Shown: positions 1 to 5,832, counted from the first letter of the stretch. The stretch is 6,892 bases of DNA from Flavobacteriales bacterium (GCA_026993705.1 JALWSJ010000137.1:1-6892); one strand, 5' to 3'. Translations and numbers: made by a program. The notes: generated from the sequence alone by a model not told the origin.

Positions 1-1378
1 TGAATGATACGTTATTAATCCCTTCGTCTGTTCCTACCCAATAAGTAGTTGAATTTTCTTGCAATACTGCATAAATTTCACTTCCGGACAATCCTGAAGA
101 AGTAGAGATAATTTGAAAGGATGAAAAATTGTTACCGGTGATAGCGATTCCCTTTTTAGTTCCAATCCATATCTTTTTATGAGAATCGCTAAACAGACTA
201 TAAATTCTATTGTGAGGTAACCCGTTTAAGCTATTTAAATTTAAAACCGAATTTACAAAACCCTTCTTCAATCTGAAGATAGAAAGCCCGTCAAAAGTGC
301 CGGCTACTAAAGTACTATCCTTTAATTGGCATAAAGATAAAATCTGATTACTAACCAGTCCTTGATGGGTTGTATATGTTATATAATCATTGGGATTGAA
401 ATTATTTATTCCTCCGTAGTAAGTAGCAAACCATAACGTCCCATTGTTATCCGTTATAATATCTCTAATTCTTTCGTGACTCAGCCCGTTTTCTTTAGAA
501 AAAGGTAAAAACCCGTTTCTATCGTAACGACTCACTCCAGTTCTTGTCCCAATCCAAATGTCTCCTTTGTTATCTTCGCATATAGTTCGTACCCGTTTAC
601 TGGATAAACCTATAATAGAGTCATATATTATAAGTGTATCGTTTTCAAACTTAACCAACCCGTTGCCGGTTCCTATCCAAAAACGATTCTTTGAATCTCT
701 GAGAAAAGACAAAATTCTTTTTGAGGGTAGTTGATTGCTCATTTTCCATTTATCTAACTTCCCATTAACTATTCGATAGACTCCGTCTTCTGTTCCTGCC
801 CAAACCGTGTTCAGCAAACTATCATTATAAACCGATCTAACTTTATAAGTAAACGTTGTATCGTGAATAGATATAGGCATCCATTTTTCTTGTTCAGTAT
901 CAAAAACAGCTAATCCTTTATTAGTTCCTACGATTAATTCTCCTTCATTGGTTTGGGTAAGTGTTCTTGTATAGTTATGAGGCAAGCCATCAATTGTGGT
1001 ATAACCTTTTATGATTTTACCATTAGATAATTTAGCAATCCCCTTAGAAGTAGCCAACCAAAAATCTCCGGCATTATCTTGTAGAATATCCCTTACTTTT
1101 CTTGAGGGTAATCCGTCTTTTAAATCAAAGGTTATAAAATGAACTCCATCAAACCGGGCTACACCTCCTCCGTCTAGTGTTACCCATAAAAAACCGTCTT
1201 TATCTTGCAAAAGTGAATACGCTCCTGAACGTGGAAGACCTTCTTCTACAGATATACTTCTGAAATTAAAATGTTGCCCCTTTGCTTCTTTAAGCACGGC
1301 AACGGTAAAGATTGCGATAAGCAATCCGCACAAAACAGCTTGTTTTATATAGGAAAGAAAAAGGGTAAATCTCAACAT
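1..1378 (-). CDS. Secreted two-component-regulator beta-propeller sensor protein (N-terminal 459 residues; C-terminus outside window)
   Basis: The frame is open from an ATG at 1378 to the left edge, giving 459 visible residues. Residues 1-35 look like a signal peptide (hydrophobic stretch about 14-29, then KEAKGQ). After that come about ten repeats of roughly 42 residues, each of the form GLP/S-x-x-x-(V/I)-x-x-(I/L)-x-x-D-x-x-G-x-x-W-x-GT-x-x-G. The W-x-(G/A)-T cores lie near residues 65, 107, 149, 193, 234, 275, 316, 358, 404 and 447. This is the Reg_prop signature; family members usually carry about 14 blades forming two seven-bladed propellers in the periplasm, followed by a Y_Y_Y domain, a membrane helix and a cytoplasmic output such as a histidine kinase or a DNA-binding domain. 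The output lies beyond the window, so kinase function is inference. The start is fixed by the signal peptide and by the TGATG overlap with the upstream hydrolase stop, which implies co-transcription. The ligand is unknown. Confidence 0.9.
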   Translation of the reverse strand, partial: MLRFTLFLSYIKQAVLCGLLIAIFTVAVLKEAKGQHFNFRSISVEEGLPRSGAYSLLQDKDGFLWVTLDGGGVARFDGVHFITFDLKDGLPSRKVRDILQDNAGDFWLATSKGIAKLSNGKIIKGYTTIDGLPHNYTRTLTQTNEGELIVGTNKGLAVFDTEQEKWMPISIHDTTFTYKVRSVYNDSLLNTVWAGTEDGVYRIVNGKLDKWKMSNQLPSKRILSFLRDSKNRFWIGTGNGLVKFENDTLIIYDSIIGLSSKRVRTICEDNKGDIWIGTRTGVSRYDRNGFLPFSKENGLSHERIRDIITDNNGTLWFATYYGGINNFNPNDYITYTTHQGLVSNQILSLCQLKDSTLVAGTFDGLSIFRLKKGFVNSVLNLNSLNGLPHNRIYSLFSDSHKKIWIGTKKGIAITGNNFSSFQIISTSSGLSGSEIYAVLQENSTTYWVGTDEGINNVSF

Positions 1379-2145
1379 CATAAGTTTAAAGATAGTAAAA
1401 AACTTTCAATGGCAAGAAGCACCGTATTTTTTTCTTCCCAAAAACTCATATGATTACTTTTTTCTAACACTATTACTCGGGCTTTGAGCTCGGGCAACTG
1501 TTGTTCGATGAGAGAGTAAGGTATTGTAGTATCATACTTGCTCGCTATATAAAGGATGGGAGTTTGCATTATTCTTGCTCGTTCTACACTTGATTTTCTA
1601 TCTCTTAAATGCTCTAATGTTTTGACTATGGTTTCGGGCTGAACTTTTTTTGCTAATTGTTGGTATTGGGTTACTTCTTGGGATAAAGTGGTTCGATTTC
1701 CCTCTAAAAAAAGATGATTGACCATTTGCCCCGTAAATACATAAGGATGTTGTTCTGCTATTTCTATTGCTCGATTTCTGTATTCTTTTTTCCCCGGAGT
1801 ATCTCCTAAAAGACTACTATTCAGCAAGACAATCCCTTTTATTTCCCGCGACAGATACTCTAGTAAATACCCTGCAATATACCCTCCCATAGAATGCCCA
1901 ATCAGCACACAACTTTCTATCGATAACTCTTCTATTATTTTGCTGATTTTCTCTGCGGTACATTCTAGCGAACAATCGGAATTTTCGCTTGATTTCCCGT
2001 GTCCGTACAAGTCTATTGTGAGTATTGAATATTCTTCACCGAAATAACTTTCGTAAGATTTCCAAATTTCGCTTCCTCCTAAAAAACCGTGAATAAAAAC
2101 TAATGTAGTATCCTTTGTTTTGTTTTCTTTATAATTGTAATACAT
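1378..2145 (-). CDS. Alpha/beta hydrolase fold protein
   Basis: A 255-residue cytoplasmic-type alpha/beta hydrolase without a signal peptide, at normal length for single-domain members. It shows the oxyanion-loop motif VFIHGF (residues 16-21), the nucleophile elbow GHSMGG with Ser85, a plausible acid Asp205 in SKYDTTIP and the catalytic His232 in SNHMSFWE. The complete Ser-Asp-His triad suggests an active esterase, lipase or thioesterase-like enzyme; the substrate cannot be read from the sequence. The region of about residues 115-180 is the helical cap. Its stop codon TGA shares one base with the ATG of the downstream propeller sensor gene (TGATG), so translation of the two is probably coupled. 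An AAGGAGG sequence lies upstream, but 15 bases from the ATG. The promoter must lie in or near repeat unit 1, immediately upstream. The fold assignment is secure, the exact function is not. Confidence 0.92.
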   Translation of the reverse strand: MYYNYKENKTKDTTLVFIHGFLGGSEIWKSYESYFGEEYSILTIDLYGHGKSSENSDCSLECTAEKISKIIEELSIESCVLIGHSMGGYIAGYLLEYLSREIKGIVLLNSSLLGDTPGKKEYRNRAIEIAEQHPYVFTGQMVNHLFLEGNRTTLSQEVTQYQQLAKKVQPETIVKTLEHLRDRKSSVERARIMQTPILYIASKYDTTIPYSLIEQQLPELKARVIVLEKSNHMSFWEEKNTVLLAIESFLLSLNL

Positions 2146-2160
2146 GGATATATTCTTCTT

Positions 2161-2167
2161 CCTCCTT
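2161..2167 (-). promoter_or_regulatory. Shine-Dalgarno-like AAGGAGG upstream of the hydrolase
   Basis: On the minus strand the sequence AAGGAGG is followed by 15 bases and then the ATG at 2145. The match to anti-SD is good, but the spacing is long and most other starts in this window have no SD, as is usual in Bacteroidota. It may be chance purine richness (GGAGGAAGAAGAA). Included because it is the only clear SD-like sequence seen. Confidence 0.3.
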
Positions 2168-2180
2168 GCCTGTTTTCTTC

Positions 2181-2306
2181 GCGTTAGGGACTATTAAGCG
2201 ACTGTGAAAAACAGTTGAGTTTTTGAGCTAACGTAAAAATATTAGCTATTTTATAATTATTTGATTATCAGTGTTTTATTTTCACGTTAGTTGGAATCCC
2301 TAACGC
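2181..2306 (+). repeat. Module A1: palindromic MITE-like repeat
   Basis: The module begins GCGTTAGGGA and ends TCCCTAACGC, a perfect 10-bp terminal inverted repeat. An inner stem pairs 2228-2240 with 2278-2290 (12 of 13 pairs), and a small CTGT/ACAG hairpin lies around 2201-2213. The middle is AT-rich and differs from module A2, while both ends are nearly identical to it. This could be a miniature mobile element or a structured RNA; no target duplication was found. Confidence 0.75.
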
Positions 2307-2442
2307 ATATAAAATGAGCACCATAAAATGTTTTTATTTCCTTTATACTTCTTCAAAAAATATTTCCATAGCTCGACTATGCAAAGATTTTTTTCATCGT
2401 CTAAAGAAACTAAAGCTCATTTTCTTACCGCTCATTTCATAC
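2307..2442 (+). repeat. Module B1: spacer repeat of 136 bp
   Basis: It aligns with the reverse complement of 4471-4606, which has exactly the same length, sharing blocks such as ATAAAATGTTTTTA, TTTCCATAGCT, CAAAGA, TTCATCGTCTAA and CATTTTCTT. A short ATAG/CTAT hairpin follows the CCATAGCT block. No convincing protein is encoded in either copy. Confidence 0.65.
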
Positions 2443-2583
2443 GCGTTAGGGATAGGAGTGGCATCCTTTTGGTTTGTTTGCTTTATGCAAACCAAAAGAT
2501 ATAGCGGATAGCCCGACCATTACGGCGTTAAAAAGTAATGTAGTGCAACGAAATTGCTTTTTTATGCCGTAATGGGAACGCCC
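2443..2583 (+). ncRNA. Module C1: candidate structured RNA, Flavo-1-like
   Basis: Three stems can be drawn. P1 pairs GCGTT (2443-2447) with AACGC (2577-2581). P2 pairs CTTTTGGTTTG (2466-2476) with CAAACCAAAAG (2488-2498). P3 pairs ATTACGGC (2519-2526) with GCCGTAAT (2566-2573), with further A/T pairing inside. Between P2 and P3 lies AGCGGATAGCCCGACC, and the 3' end is GGGAACGCCC. Module C2 keeps P1, the ATAGCCCGACC core and the 3' end, but has entirely different P2 and P3 sequences that still pair. From memory it resembles the Flavo-1 RNA family of flavobacteria; this needs a covariance search. It is convergent with the small gene at 2595-2885, so its reverse strand could also act as a terminator for that gene. 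Confidence 0.6.
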
Positions 2584-2594
2584 AAATCATAAAT

Positions 2595-2885
2595 TTAACG
2601 GATACTTACTATTCGATTGATAGGGATAATTGTGCCTTGTTTTAGTACGATATTCCTGTCGCCCACTGCCCATACTGTCGTGCGGACTTCTTTTAAACTT
2701 TCGCTGTCTTCAAAGATTATCTTGCTTTTTGTTCGATGCAAGTTTCCTAAAATCATTGCTCTTCGCAAGTTGTGTTTCAGTACTTTCAAGTCGTCTGTAC
2801 TCTTGTCTATCGGGTTTTTAGGGAATGTCAAATTAGAGATTTCTTCTTTTTCAATAAGTATGGGTGTAAGTGTAGTGTTTTGCAT
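2595..2885 (-). CDS. Small conserved hypothetical protein downstream of tilS (96 residues)
   Basis: A 96-residue soluble protein of unknown function. The N-terminal third is polar. Residues 35-60 form a basic segment (KHNLRRAMILGNLHRTKSKI) and the C-terminal half looks like a small beta fold: KIIFED, then VRTTVWAVGDRNIVLK, ending in IIPINRIVSI. I recall similar proteins of about 100 residues with a TTxWxVxxxxVxLKxGxxIPIxRI C-terminus as conserved hypotheticals in flavobacteria, which supports this frame over the opposing plus-strand frames; this is memory, not a search. It lies 99 bases after the tilS stop on the same strand with no clear promoter or terminator between them, so co-transcription is likely. 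No signal peptide, membrane helix or catalytic motif is visible. Its stop is followed after 11 bases by module C1. Confidence 0.75.
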   Translation of the reverse strand: MQNTTLTPILIEKEEISNLTFPKNPIDKSTDDLKVLKHNLRRAMILGNLHRTKSKIIFEDSESLKEVRTTVWAVGDRNIVLKQGTIIPINRIVSIR

Positions 2886-2984
2886 AGTTGTTCTGTGTGT
2901 TTTAGTTTTGTTAAAAAATATGAGGTAGAAAAAGACGAAGGATTTTCTTCTTCTTTAGTTTGCCTTGATGATTTACGGTAAATG

Positions 2985-4298
2985 TTAAAAATTGGTTACA
3001 AATTTTATCGTCTTTGTGGTTTTGTCGGTCAGCTTAAATCGGTCGTCTGTCCTATTTCCTATTATCCAAGCTATTTTACCGACGGATTCTAGTATCCAAA
3101 TTTTTTCTTTTTCAAATTGATTGGCTTTTATATCTGTAAAATAATCACTTAATTTCTTTTGTCCTTTCATTCCCAAAGGCACGAATTTATCTCCTTTATT
3201 CCATCTTCGTAATACCAATGGAAACGTTAACTTCTCCGCATCAAAATATCCAATGTGTCGATTACTAAAATCTATTTTGTCCGTTGATTCTAAAATTGTT
3301 ATCTCAAAAGGAAAAGGCGTTGTGTAGCTCCCCTCCGATTCAATCGTATAAACTTCTTCCTTTATTTTTATGTTCGGCTTAATTATATAAGCGTTCTCAT
3401 CAACAAGCAATACAAACTTCGGGCTATAAAGCAATTTTCCTTTTTCGGGCGTATGTTCCAACAAATTCATTACTTGAGATTTGTTAAACCCGTATAGCTT
3501 TAGCAATTGATACAACAGAAAAGGCGACTTCGTTTTACGCACCTTAATTATACCTTGTTCTTCGGCAACCAAGTGCTTTCTATCTTCTTTTATTTTCTCT
3601 TTTAAGTAGGCTTCTGCTTCTGTTATATTTTCTATGGTTTGCGTCAATCCTTTTCTAGCATTCGGATGCACATTATCCAGTTGAGGAATGATTTTATGTC
3701 GCAAAAAGTTTCGACTGTATTTTAGCGAATCGTTACTACTATCACTCCTATATTTTTCTCCCTTTTCTTCTATAACCGCTAATAACTCTTTTTTAGAAAA
3801 CCTCAACAAAGGTCTAATCACGCCATTATTGTTAAACGGAATACTCTTCAGCCCTTCAACCCCCGAACCTCTGATACTGTTGATAAAAAAGGTCTCTATT
3901 CTATCCTCTCCGTGATGAGCCGTTGCAACATAATCAAAATCCTTTTCACGTCTTATTTTCTCAAACCAGTTGTACCTTAACTCTCTTGCTACCTCTTGTA
4001 TCCCTTTGTTTCTTTCGTTTGCTTCTTTTCTAGTCTCAAATAGAGTTACAAAAAGTGGAATTTGGTGTTTTTTAGCGAAATCCCGCACAAAATTCTCATC
4101 TCCCTCCGACTCCTCTCCTCTTAACTGAAAATTGCAATGAGCCAACGAAAAATCAACGCCTGTTTCCTTTAACAACAGAGCCAAAGCAACAGAATCTCCT
4201 CCACCACTAAACGCCAACAAGACATTCTTTTTCGTCCCATATTCGACAATAGATGAGAGTTCTTTCCTAAATTTACGTACGATTAAATCTATATTCAT
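2985..4298 (-). CDS. tilS: tRNA(Ile)-lysidine synthetase TilS
   Basis: TilS uses ATP to attach lysine to C34 of the CAU anticodon of tRNA-Ile2, which changes both its charging and decoding to isoleucine/AUA; it is normally essential. The 437-residue protein has the full family layout. The N-terminal PP-loop ATPase carries SGGGDS at 31-36, followed by HCNFQLRGEESEGDENF at 54-70. TAHHGEDRIETFFIN at 126-140 and RGSG at 143-146 follow, then RPLLRFSKKEL and the RSDSSN segment (184-189). The C-terminal domain includes RRWNKGDKFVPLGMKGQKKL (364-383). The usual HHxDD motif reads HHGED here, with Glu for the first Asp. The ATG at 4298 is chosen because the protein from MNIDLIVRKF fits family N-termini; the open frame extending to 4451 runs through repeat module C2 and encodes nothing TilS-like. 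C2 ends 23 bases upstream, so any longer transcript carries its hairpins as a leader. Confidence 0.97.
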   Translation of the reverse strand: MNIDLIVRKFRKELSSIVEYGTKKNVLLAFSGGGDSVALALLLKETGVDFSLAHCNFQLRGEESEGDENFVRDFAKKHQIPLFVTLFETRKEANERNKGIQEVARELRYNWFEKIRREKDFDYVATAHHGEDRIETFFINSIRGSGVEGLKSIPFNNNGVIRPLLRFSKKELLAVIEEKGEKYRSDSSNDSLKYSRNFLRHKIIPQLDNVHPNARKGLTQTIENITEAEAYLKEKIKEDRKHLVAEEQGIIKVRKTKSPFLLYQLLKLYGFNKSQVMNLLEHTPEKGKLLYSPKFVLLVDENAYIIKPNIKIKEEVYTIESEGSYTTPFPFEITILESTDKIDFSNRHIGYFDAEKLTFPLVLRRWNKGDKFVPLGMKGQKKLSDYFTDIKANQFEKEKIWILESVGKIAWIIGNRTDDRFKLTDKTTKTIKFVTNF

Positions 4299-4321
4299 TC
4301 TTAAGTTCTTTATACTACTTT

Positions 4322-4470
4322 GGGCGTTCCCCTTATTTTCAAAAACAACATATCGCTCTCGCGAAACGTTGTTTTTGAAAATAAGGGTCGGGCTATCACT
4401 ACTCACTCTTTTTGCCCGCAAAAGCGGGCGGGCAAAAAGGAGTTCAAACACGCCGTTCTATCCCTAACGC
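4322..4470 (-). ncRNA. Module C2: candidate structured RNA in the tilS leader
   Basis: Read on the minus strand, GCGTT (4466-4470) pairs with AACGC (4324-4328) as P1. P2 is a 12-bp perfect stem, 4408-4419 with 4428-4439. P3 is a 19-bp perfect stem, 4331-4349 with 4368-4386, whose loop holds a further TCGC/GCGA pair. The ATAGCCCGACC core and the GGGAACGCCC end match C1, but both long stems differ in sequence from C1 while remaining paired. This covariation supports an RNA-level role. The 3' end is 23 bases before the tilS ATG in the same direction, so it could influence tilS expression or act as an independent small RNA. Confidence 0.6.
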
Positions 4471-4606
4471 AGTTGAGATAAGTGCAAAGAAAATGGAATT
4501 TAGTATTCTTAGACGATGAATATTTTCTTTGTATAGCCCTAGCTATGGAAAAAAACATAAAAAAGTATAAGGTTACTAAAAACATTTTATTGTGCTTAGA
4601 TTAACT
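4471..4606 (-). repeat. Module B2: spacer repeat of 136 bp
   Basis: Diverged inverted copy of B1 with identical length. On the minus strand it shares the ATAAAATGTTTTTA, TTTCCATAGCT, TTCATCGTCTAA and CATTTTCTT blocks, in the same order and spacing. An ATAGC/GCTAT hairpin follows the TTTCC block; the pairing is kept in B1 with changed bases. Not coding in any frame I would defend. Confidence 0.65.
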
Positions 4607-4734
4607 GTGTTAGGGATTCCAACTAACGTAAAAATACAACATTGAAAATCAATGAATTATGAAATTACCAAAATTTTTACGTTAGCTCAAAAAAACTCAA
4701 CTGTTTTTCACAGTCGCTTAATAATCCCTAACGC
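4607..4734 (-). repeat. Module A2: palindromic MITE-like repeat
   Basis: Inverted copy of A1. Terminal inverted repeats are 4607-4616 (GTGTTAGGGA, one change) and 4725-4734 (TCCCTAACGC). The inner stem pairs 4623-4635 with 4673-4685 over 13 perfect pairs, repairing the mismatch seen in A1. The first 39 bases on the minus strand differ from A1 by one base, followed by a T-run two bases longer. Confidence 0.75.
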
Positions 4735-4904
4735 AATAGAATCATCCCTCAACATCACAGGCATATCGAACACAAAAATATAAACCTATACCAACATTCC
4801 TCAAATAAAAATCAGAAAAATACAACCTCCCCCTCAATTATCTCTCATCACCTTCAATAACAAAATATTAACAAATTATATTATCGTTATAAATATTTTA
4901 TCTA

Positions 4905-4912
4905 TATATTTG
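4905..4912 (+). promoter_or_regulatory. Bacteroidota-type -7 box TATATTTG for the PID-CTERM gene
   Basis: TATATTTG matches the TAnnTTTG -7 consensus of Bacteroidota sigma-A promoters and lies 23 bases before the ATG at 4936, within a very AT-rich stretch. No good TTG -33 element is seen at the expected distance, so the call rests on the -7 box and its position. Confidence 0.5.
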
Positions 4913-4935
4913 TGAACTTATAGTTCATAGTGAAT

Positions 4936-5166
4936 ATGATTTTTAATAAAAAGACAATATTTTTTGTATTGTTACTGCTTTTATCGGCCGTAGCTTTAGC
5001 ACAACCTGCGGGTGGTGGACCTCCGGGTGGACCTGCGGGCGGTGGACCTCCTTGTTGGCCCCCTCCTTGTGTACCTATTGATGGTGGAATTAGTTTCCTT
5101 TTAGCTATTGGAGCTGCTTATGGAGCAAAGAAAGCTTATCAAAACATAAACGAAAAAGAAAGTTGA
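4936..5166 (+). CDS. Small secreted Gly/Pro-rich peptide with PID-CTERM sorting signal, probable XrtF substrate
   Basis: A 76-residue exported protein. Residues 1-22 are a classical signal peptide (KK, then a Leu-rich core, ending ALA before QPAG). Residues 24-47 are almost entirely Gly and Pro, with Cys40, Trp41 and Cys45. Residues 46-51 read VPIDGG, followed by a short hydrophobic helix (ISFLLAIGAAYG) and a basic tail with KK at 65-66. This is the PID-CTERM tripartite sorting signal, of the type recognised by exosortases in Bacteroidota. With xrtF 114 bases downstream, the natural inference is that XrtF processes it, releasing or anchoring a mature Gly/Pro/Cys peptide of only about 25 residues. 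A GTG at 4930 could add two residues; the ATG at 4936 is preferred. It has its own promoter-like box and is followed by a terminator, so it can be expressed separately from, and perhaps far above, the exosortase. Confidence 0.85.
   Translation: MIFNKKTIFFVLLLLLSAVALAQPAGGGPPGGPAGGGPPCWPPPCVPIDGGISFLLAIGAAYGAKKAYQNINEKES
5005..5058 (+). repeat. 27-bp imperfect tandem repeat inside the PID-CTERM gene
   Basis: Two in-frame units (5005-5031 and 5032-5058) each begin CCTGCGGG and encode PAGGGPPGG and PAGGGPPCW. They are GC-rich compared with the surrounding DNA. Slippage here would change the length of the Gly/Pro region by nine residues per unit. Confidence 0.7.
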
Positions 5167-5193
5167 ATCTCTACATAAGGTTCAACTTTTTTT
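5161..5193 (+). terminator. Rho-independent terminator after the PID-CTERM gene
   Basis: AGTTGAA (5161-5167) pairs with TTCAACT (5181-5187) across a 13-base loop and runs directly into seven T (5187-5193). The stop codon TGA at 5164-5166 lies inside the stem. It separates the small substrate gene from xrtF. Confidence 0.7.
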
Positions 5194-5256
5194 GTTTATG
5201 AGCTATTAACCCGACTATTTTCTCTCCCCTTTTACAATATTCAAAAAATATAATCT

Positions 5257-5264
5257 TACCTTTG
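5257..5264 (+). promoter_or_regulatory. Bacteroidota-type -7 box TACCTTTG for xrtF
   Basis: TACCTTTG fits TAnnTTTG and ends 16 bases before the xrtF ATG, giving a very short leader. Together with the upstream terminator it suggests that xrtF and the following genes form a separate transcription unit. A -33 element is not obvious. Confidence 0.55.
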
Positions 5265-5280
5265 AGAATAGGTTTATTTT

Positions 5281-5832
5281 ATGTTGCTAGAAAAACAATT
5301 CAAAAATCCCTTTATCAAATTCATTGTACAATTTACCATTTTGGTTGTGCTATGGTTTGGTTTTTATGAAAACCTATACAAACTAGATGTCTTTTTGGGG
5401 AAGCATTACGATTTACAAAGAGAAATTTCAATACACTTAGCCGATTTTTCAACTTATTTTATTCGTTTATTCGGATACACTCCCACCATAAATTCAAATA
5501 CCGACTACATCATCACCAACATCGAAGGAAATTATTTATCACAAGGAGTTTGGATTGGTGAGCCATGTAACGGATTAAAAGTATTCGGTTTATTCGCTAT
5601 ATTCATTATTGCCTTTAAAGGAAAATGGAAATATAAAATTCCTTTTATTCTTATCGGAATAGCACTTCTCCATTTAGTCAATGCTCTTCGCATTGCCGTC
5701 CTGACCATAATAGCGGCTCAAAAGCCTACACTTTTAGACTTTAACCACAATATTACTTTTCAAGTATTGGTTTATGGACTCGTTTTTATTATGTGGTACA
5801 TTTGGGTAAATAAGTTTGCTAACAAAAAATAA
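5281..5832 (+). CDS. xrtF: Exosortase family protein XrtF
   Basis: Exosortases are integral membrane cysteine peptidase/transpeptidases that act on C-terminal sorting signals at the periplasmic face. This 183-residue protein has the expected catalytic residues in the family order: Cys96 in GEPCNGLK, Arg137 in LVNALRIAVL and His156 in DFNHNITF. Membrane segments are at about 13-30, 98-112, 118-143 and 158-177, with a soluble loop at about 31-90. The length is that of the short XrtF type of Bacteroidota, which lacks extra C-terminal domains. The neighbours confirm this: a PID-CTERM substrate lies upstream and the exosortase F-associated protein starts four bases downstream. The ATG at 5281 is the first start after the TACCTTTG box. 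Processing of the neighbouring peptide is inferred from family and context, not seen directly. Confidence 0.93.
   Translation: MLLEKQFKNPFIKFIVQFTILVVLWFGFYENLYKLDVFLGKHYDLQREISIHLADFSTYFIRLFGYTPTINSNTDYIITNIEGNYLSQGVWIGEPCNGLKVFGLFAIFIIAFKGKWKYKIPFILIGIALLHLVNALRIAVLTIIAAQKPTLLDFNHNITFQVLVYGLVFIMWYIWVNKFANKK

Larger units (their letters stand above)
2181..2583 (+). repeat. Composite repeat unit 1 (modules A-B-C), inverted relative to unit 2
   Basis: This 403-bp unit is matched in inverted orientation by 4322-4734. Module order is the same in both: A (2181-2306), B (2307-2442), C (2443-2583). Similarity is highest in the first 60 bases and last 20 bases of A, moderate in B, and in C is confined to the ends and the ATAGCCCGACC core while the stems differ. 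The GCGTTAGGGA motif begins A, closes A as its reverse complement, and begins C. No transposase or open frame of credible coding character lies inside. C1 ends 11 bases beyond the stop of the small hypothetical gene; the left end of A1 is 35 bases upstream of the hydrolase start. Confidence 0.85.
4322..4734 (-). repeat. Composite repeat unit 2 (modules A-B-C), inverted copy of unit 1
   Basis: A 413-bp unit reading A (4607-4734), B (4471-4606), C (4322-4470) on the minus strand. Together with unit 1 it forms a long inverted repeat enclosing about 1.74 kb that carries tilS and the small hypothetical gene, with the C modules facing inwards. The two copies are diverged, so this is an old duplication or two independent members of a dispersed family. 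It occupies most of the 637-bp gap between tilS and the divergent PID-CTERM gene; no gene is supported inside. Confidence 0.85.

Noticed and set aside
1271..1453. 60-residue plus-strand open frame
   Set aside because: Antisense to the hydrolase/propeller junction, both of which have clear motifs.
2314..2511. 65-residue plus-strand open frame with a hydrophobic C-terminal half
   Set aside because: Lies wholly in repeat modules B1 and C1; the matching module B2 does not preserve the frame.
2617..2981. Three overlapping plus-strand open frames opposite the small gene
   Set aside because: Cys/Val/Phe-rich antisense shadows; the minus-strand frame has a credible soluble protein composition and context with tilS.
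4299..4451. 51-residue N-terminal extension of TilS in the same open frame
   Set aside because: It runs through the hairpins of repeat module C2 and has no TilS similarity; the ATG at 4298 gives the normal family N-terminus.
4403..4585. 60-residue minus-strand open frame
   Set aside because: Falls across modules B2 and C2, overlaps RNA-like stems and has no recognisable protein character.
2181..4734. Composite transposon carrying tilS
   Set aside because: No transposase gene, no matching target duplication seen, and the two flanking copies are considerably diverged; kept only as an inverted repeat of unknown origin.
2181..4734. CRISPR-like array from the repeated GCGTTAGGGA motif
   Set aside because: The copies are irregularly spaced, occur in both orientations and have no uniform spacers.
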